The notes beneath the pieces are model-generated. The model ran no database searches. It was not told where the DNA came from and was given only the letters and a program-made list of their open reading frames with translations. The translations under genes and the position numbers were made by a program. From NCBI GenBank assembly GCA_949130485.1, contig OX422188.1, positions 4,167,307 through 4,231,306 on the forward strand: a stretch of 64,000 bases of DNA. The letters run 5' to 3'. Of the stretch, positions 61,166 through 64,000 are shown in pieces. Source of the stretch: Agelas oroides. Its lineage: Eukaryota > Porifera > Demospongiae > Agelasida > Agelasidae. Numbering within the stretch: the first letter of the stretch is position 1; each line of letters starts with the position of its first letter.

Positions 61166-64000
61166 GGGAAGATCGAGAAAGCTGTTTTCACCGTTGTGGA
61201 GGCCCTGTGAGTTTGAAGGAAACCTGTTTATGTGCGGGAAATTCCTGATAACGCAGTTTTAATCACAGAGGGTGTGCTGTGACGCACGTGCAGGCTTGTT
61301 TAAGTGCAAGGGAAGATCGAGAAAGCAGTTTTCACCGTTGTGGAGGCCCTGTGAGGTTGGTGCAATCCTGTTTATGTGCGGGAAATACCTGATAACGCCG
61401 TTTTAACCTCCGAGGAGGTGCTGTAAAGCACTTGCAGGCCTGTTTAGTGCCAGAGAGGATCGAGAAAGCAGTTTTCACCGTTGTGGAGGCCCTGTGAGTT
61501 TGGTGTGAGACTGTTTATGTACGGAAAAGACCTGATAACGCCGTTGTAATCACCGAGGTGGTGCTTTTAAGCACGTGCAGGCTTGTTTAAGTAGCAGGGA
61601 AGGTCGAGAAAGCTGTTTTCACCACTGTAGAGGTCCTATGAGGCAAGTGCAAGCCTGTTCAGATGCGAGAAGGACCTCTTAACGCCGTTTTAGCCTCCGA
61701 GGTGGTGCTGTGAAGCACTTGCTGGCCTGTTTAAGTGCCAGAGAAGATCGAGAAGGCAGTTTTCACCACGGTAGAGGTCCTGTGAGGCTAATTCAAGCCT
61801 GTTCATGTGAGATGAACACTTCATAACGCCGTTTTAACTTCTGAGGAGGTGCTGTGACTCACTTGCAGACCTGTTTAAGTGCCAGAGAAGATCGAGAAAC
61901 CATTAACCACTGTTGTGGAGGCCCTGTGAGTTTGAAGGAGGCCCGTTTATGTGGGGGAAAGATCTGATAACGCCGTTTTAATCACCGAGTGTGTGCTGTG
62001 AAGCACATGCAGGCTTGTTTAAGTGCCAGGGAAGATCGAGAAAGCAGTTTTCACCGTTGAGGAGGCCCTGTGTGGGTGGTGCAAGCCTGTTTATGTGCAG
62101 GAAAGTCCTGATAACGCCGTGTTAATCACCGAGGGGTTTCTGTGAGGCACGTGCAGGCTTGTTTAAGTGCCAGGGATGATCAAGATAGCTGTTTTGACCA
62201 CTGTAGGGGTCCTGTGATGCTAGTTCTTGCATGTTGATGTGCGAGAATGTACTCAATACGCCGTTTTAACCTCCGAGGAGGTGCTCTGAAACACTTGCAG
62301 GCCTGTTTAAGTGCCAGAGAAGATCGAGAAAGCTGTGAGTTTGAACCAAGGCTGTTTATGTTCGGGAAAGATCTAATATCGCCGTTTTAATTACCAAGGG
62401 TGTGCTGTTAAGCACGTACAGGCTTGTTTAAGTGCCAGGGAAGATCGAGAAAGCTGTTTTCACCGCTGTAGAAGTCCTGTGAGGTTGATGCACACCTGTT
62501 TGTGTGCGGGAAAGACCTCATAACGCCGTTTTAATCACCGAGGGGGTGCTATGAAGCACGTGCTGGTTTGTTTAAGTGCCAGCGAAGATCGAAAAATGTC
62601 CTGTGAGGTTAATGCAAGCCTGTTTATGCGGCCATAACGCTGTTTTAACCTCCCAAGGGAGCGCTGTGAAGCACCTGCAGTCCTGTTTAAGTGCCGGTGA
62701 AGATCTAGAAAGCACTTTCCACCGTTGTGGAGGCACTCTGAGGTTGGTGCAAGCCTGTTTGTGTGCGGGAAAGACCTGATAACGCCGTTTTAATCACAGA
62801 GGGCGTGCTGTGAAGCACGTGCAGGCTTGTTTAAGTTCCAGGGAAGATCGAGAAAGCAGTCTTCACCACTATGGAGGTCCTTTTAGGCTAGTGCAAGCCT
62901 GTTCATGTGCGAGGAAGACCTGATAACGTCGTTTTAACCTCCGAGGAGGTGTTGTGAAGTGCTTGCAGGCCTGTTGAAGTGCCAGAGAGGATCGAGAAAG
63001 CAGTTTTCACCGTTGTGGAGGCCCTGTGAGGTTGGTGCAAGCCTGTTTGTGTGTGGGAAAGACCTCATAACGCCGTTTTAACCTCCGAGGAGGTGCTGTG
63101 AAGCACTTGCAGTCCTGTTTAAGTGCCAGAGAAGATCTAGAAACCTGTTTACACCGTTGTGGATGGCCCTCTGAGGTAGGTGCAAGCCTGTTTGAGTGCG
63201 GTAAAGACCTGATACCGTCGTTTTAATCACCGACGGGGTGCTGTGAAGCACGTGCAGGCTTGTTCAAGTTCCAGGGAAGATCGAGAAAGCTGTTTTCAAC
63301 ACTGCAGAGGTGCTGTGAGGTGCGAGTAGAACCTCATAACGCTGTTTTAGCCTCCGAGGAGGTGCTGTGAAGCGCTTGCAGTCCTGTTTAAGTGCCAGAG
63401 AAAATCTAGGAAGCAGTTTACACCGTTGTGGATGGCCCTCTGAGGTTGGTGCAAGCCTGTTTGTGTGCGGGAAAGACCTCATAACGCCGTTTTAACCTCC
63501 GAGGAGGTGCTGTGAAGTACATGCAGGCCTGTTTAAGTGCCAGAGAGAATCGAGAAAGCTGTTTTTACCGCTGTAGAGGTCCTGTGAGGTTGATGCACAC
63601 CTGTTTGTGTACGTGAAAGACCTCATAACGCCGTTTTAATCACCGAGGGAATGCTATGAATCACGTGCTGGTTTGTTTAAGTGCCAGAGAAGATCGAAAA
63701 CGGTCCTGTGAGGCTAATGCAAGCCTGTTTATGCGGCCATAACGCTGTTTTAACCTCCCAAGGGAGCGCTGTGAAGCACCTGCAGTCCTGTTTAAGTGCC
63801 GGTGATGATCTAGAAAGCAGTTTTCACCGTTGTAGAGGCCCTCTGAGGTTGGTGCAAGCCTGTTTGTGTGCGGGAAAGACCTGATAACGCCGTTTTAATC
63901 ACCGAGGGGGTGCTGTGAAGCACCTGCAGGCTTGTTCAAGTTCCAAGGAAGATCGAGAAAGCTGTTTTCAACACTGCAGAGGTGCTGTGAGGCTAGTGCA
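61166..64000 (+). repeat. Satellite block 6
   Basis: The 144-bp satellite continues to the window edge. It contains a copy of the recurrent higher-order block also seen near 32.1-33.5 kb and 52.8-54.1 kb, and 134-bp short monomers near 62624 and 63729. In those two places a further deletion (AAGATCGAAAA directly joined to the TCCTGTGAGG part) removes about 20 bp, an independent shortening. Confidence 0.96.

Overview
The window looks like a satellite-dominated stretch of an invertebrate animal genome. A sponge or another early-branching animal is possible, but nothing here settles the phylum. About 52.5 kb of the 64 kb is one tandem satellite family, all in one orientation except for a recurring inverted piece. 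No complete conventional gene is visible. The rest is transposable-element debris, non-autonomous inverted-repeat elements, a second unrelated tandem array and a few short coding-like stretches.

Satellite architecture. The basic monomer is 144 bp (CGCCGTTTTAA landmarks at 3179, 3323, 3467 and 3611). It is itself an old dimer of two diverged 72-bp halves. Monomers fall into two classes that tend to alternate (about 288 bp): class A carries GCACGTGC and class B carries CAGGCCTG at nearly the same place. Shortened variants (134 bp and 121 bp) and a 182-bp inverted segment recur as fixed markers of longer higher-order units. On top of this lie recent tandem duplications: a 9.9-kb unit (7501-17400) repeated almost exactly as 17401-27442, a 2135-bp unit in about 2.7 copies (25600-31276), and 422-bp and about 553-bp units at 47.6-49.9 kb.

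Insertions, left to right: (1) a 789-bp element with terminal inverted repeats at 12847-13635, carried along to 22748-23536 by the 9.9-kb duplication; (2) a 718-bp foldback element with long inverted arms and TTAA target duplication at 36278-36995; (3) an 8.5-kb non-satellite island (38739-47277); (4) a 635-bp element with perfect 47-bp inverted termini at 60531-61165.

The island begins with a 5'-truncated non-LTR retrotransposon on the minus strand (reverse-transcriptase motifs, CCHC knuckle, CAAT-type tail, two frameshifts and a nonsense codon). Next come a 176-184-bp tandem array whose first unit overlaps the truncated reverse-transcriptase end, a 123-bp-arm inverted repeat, a G/T-rich stretch, a short basic repeat ORF, a GAA microsatellite and a weak candidate spliced transcript.

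The overall picture (nested amplification, inversion, sparse decayed transposons, no gene) fits centromeric or pericentromeric heterochromatin, but that is inference. The near-identical large duplications could in principle also be assembly artefacts. The many short open frames in the satellite follow from the monomer being a multiple of three and are not genes.
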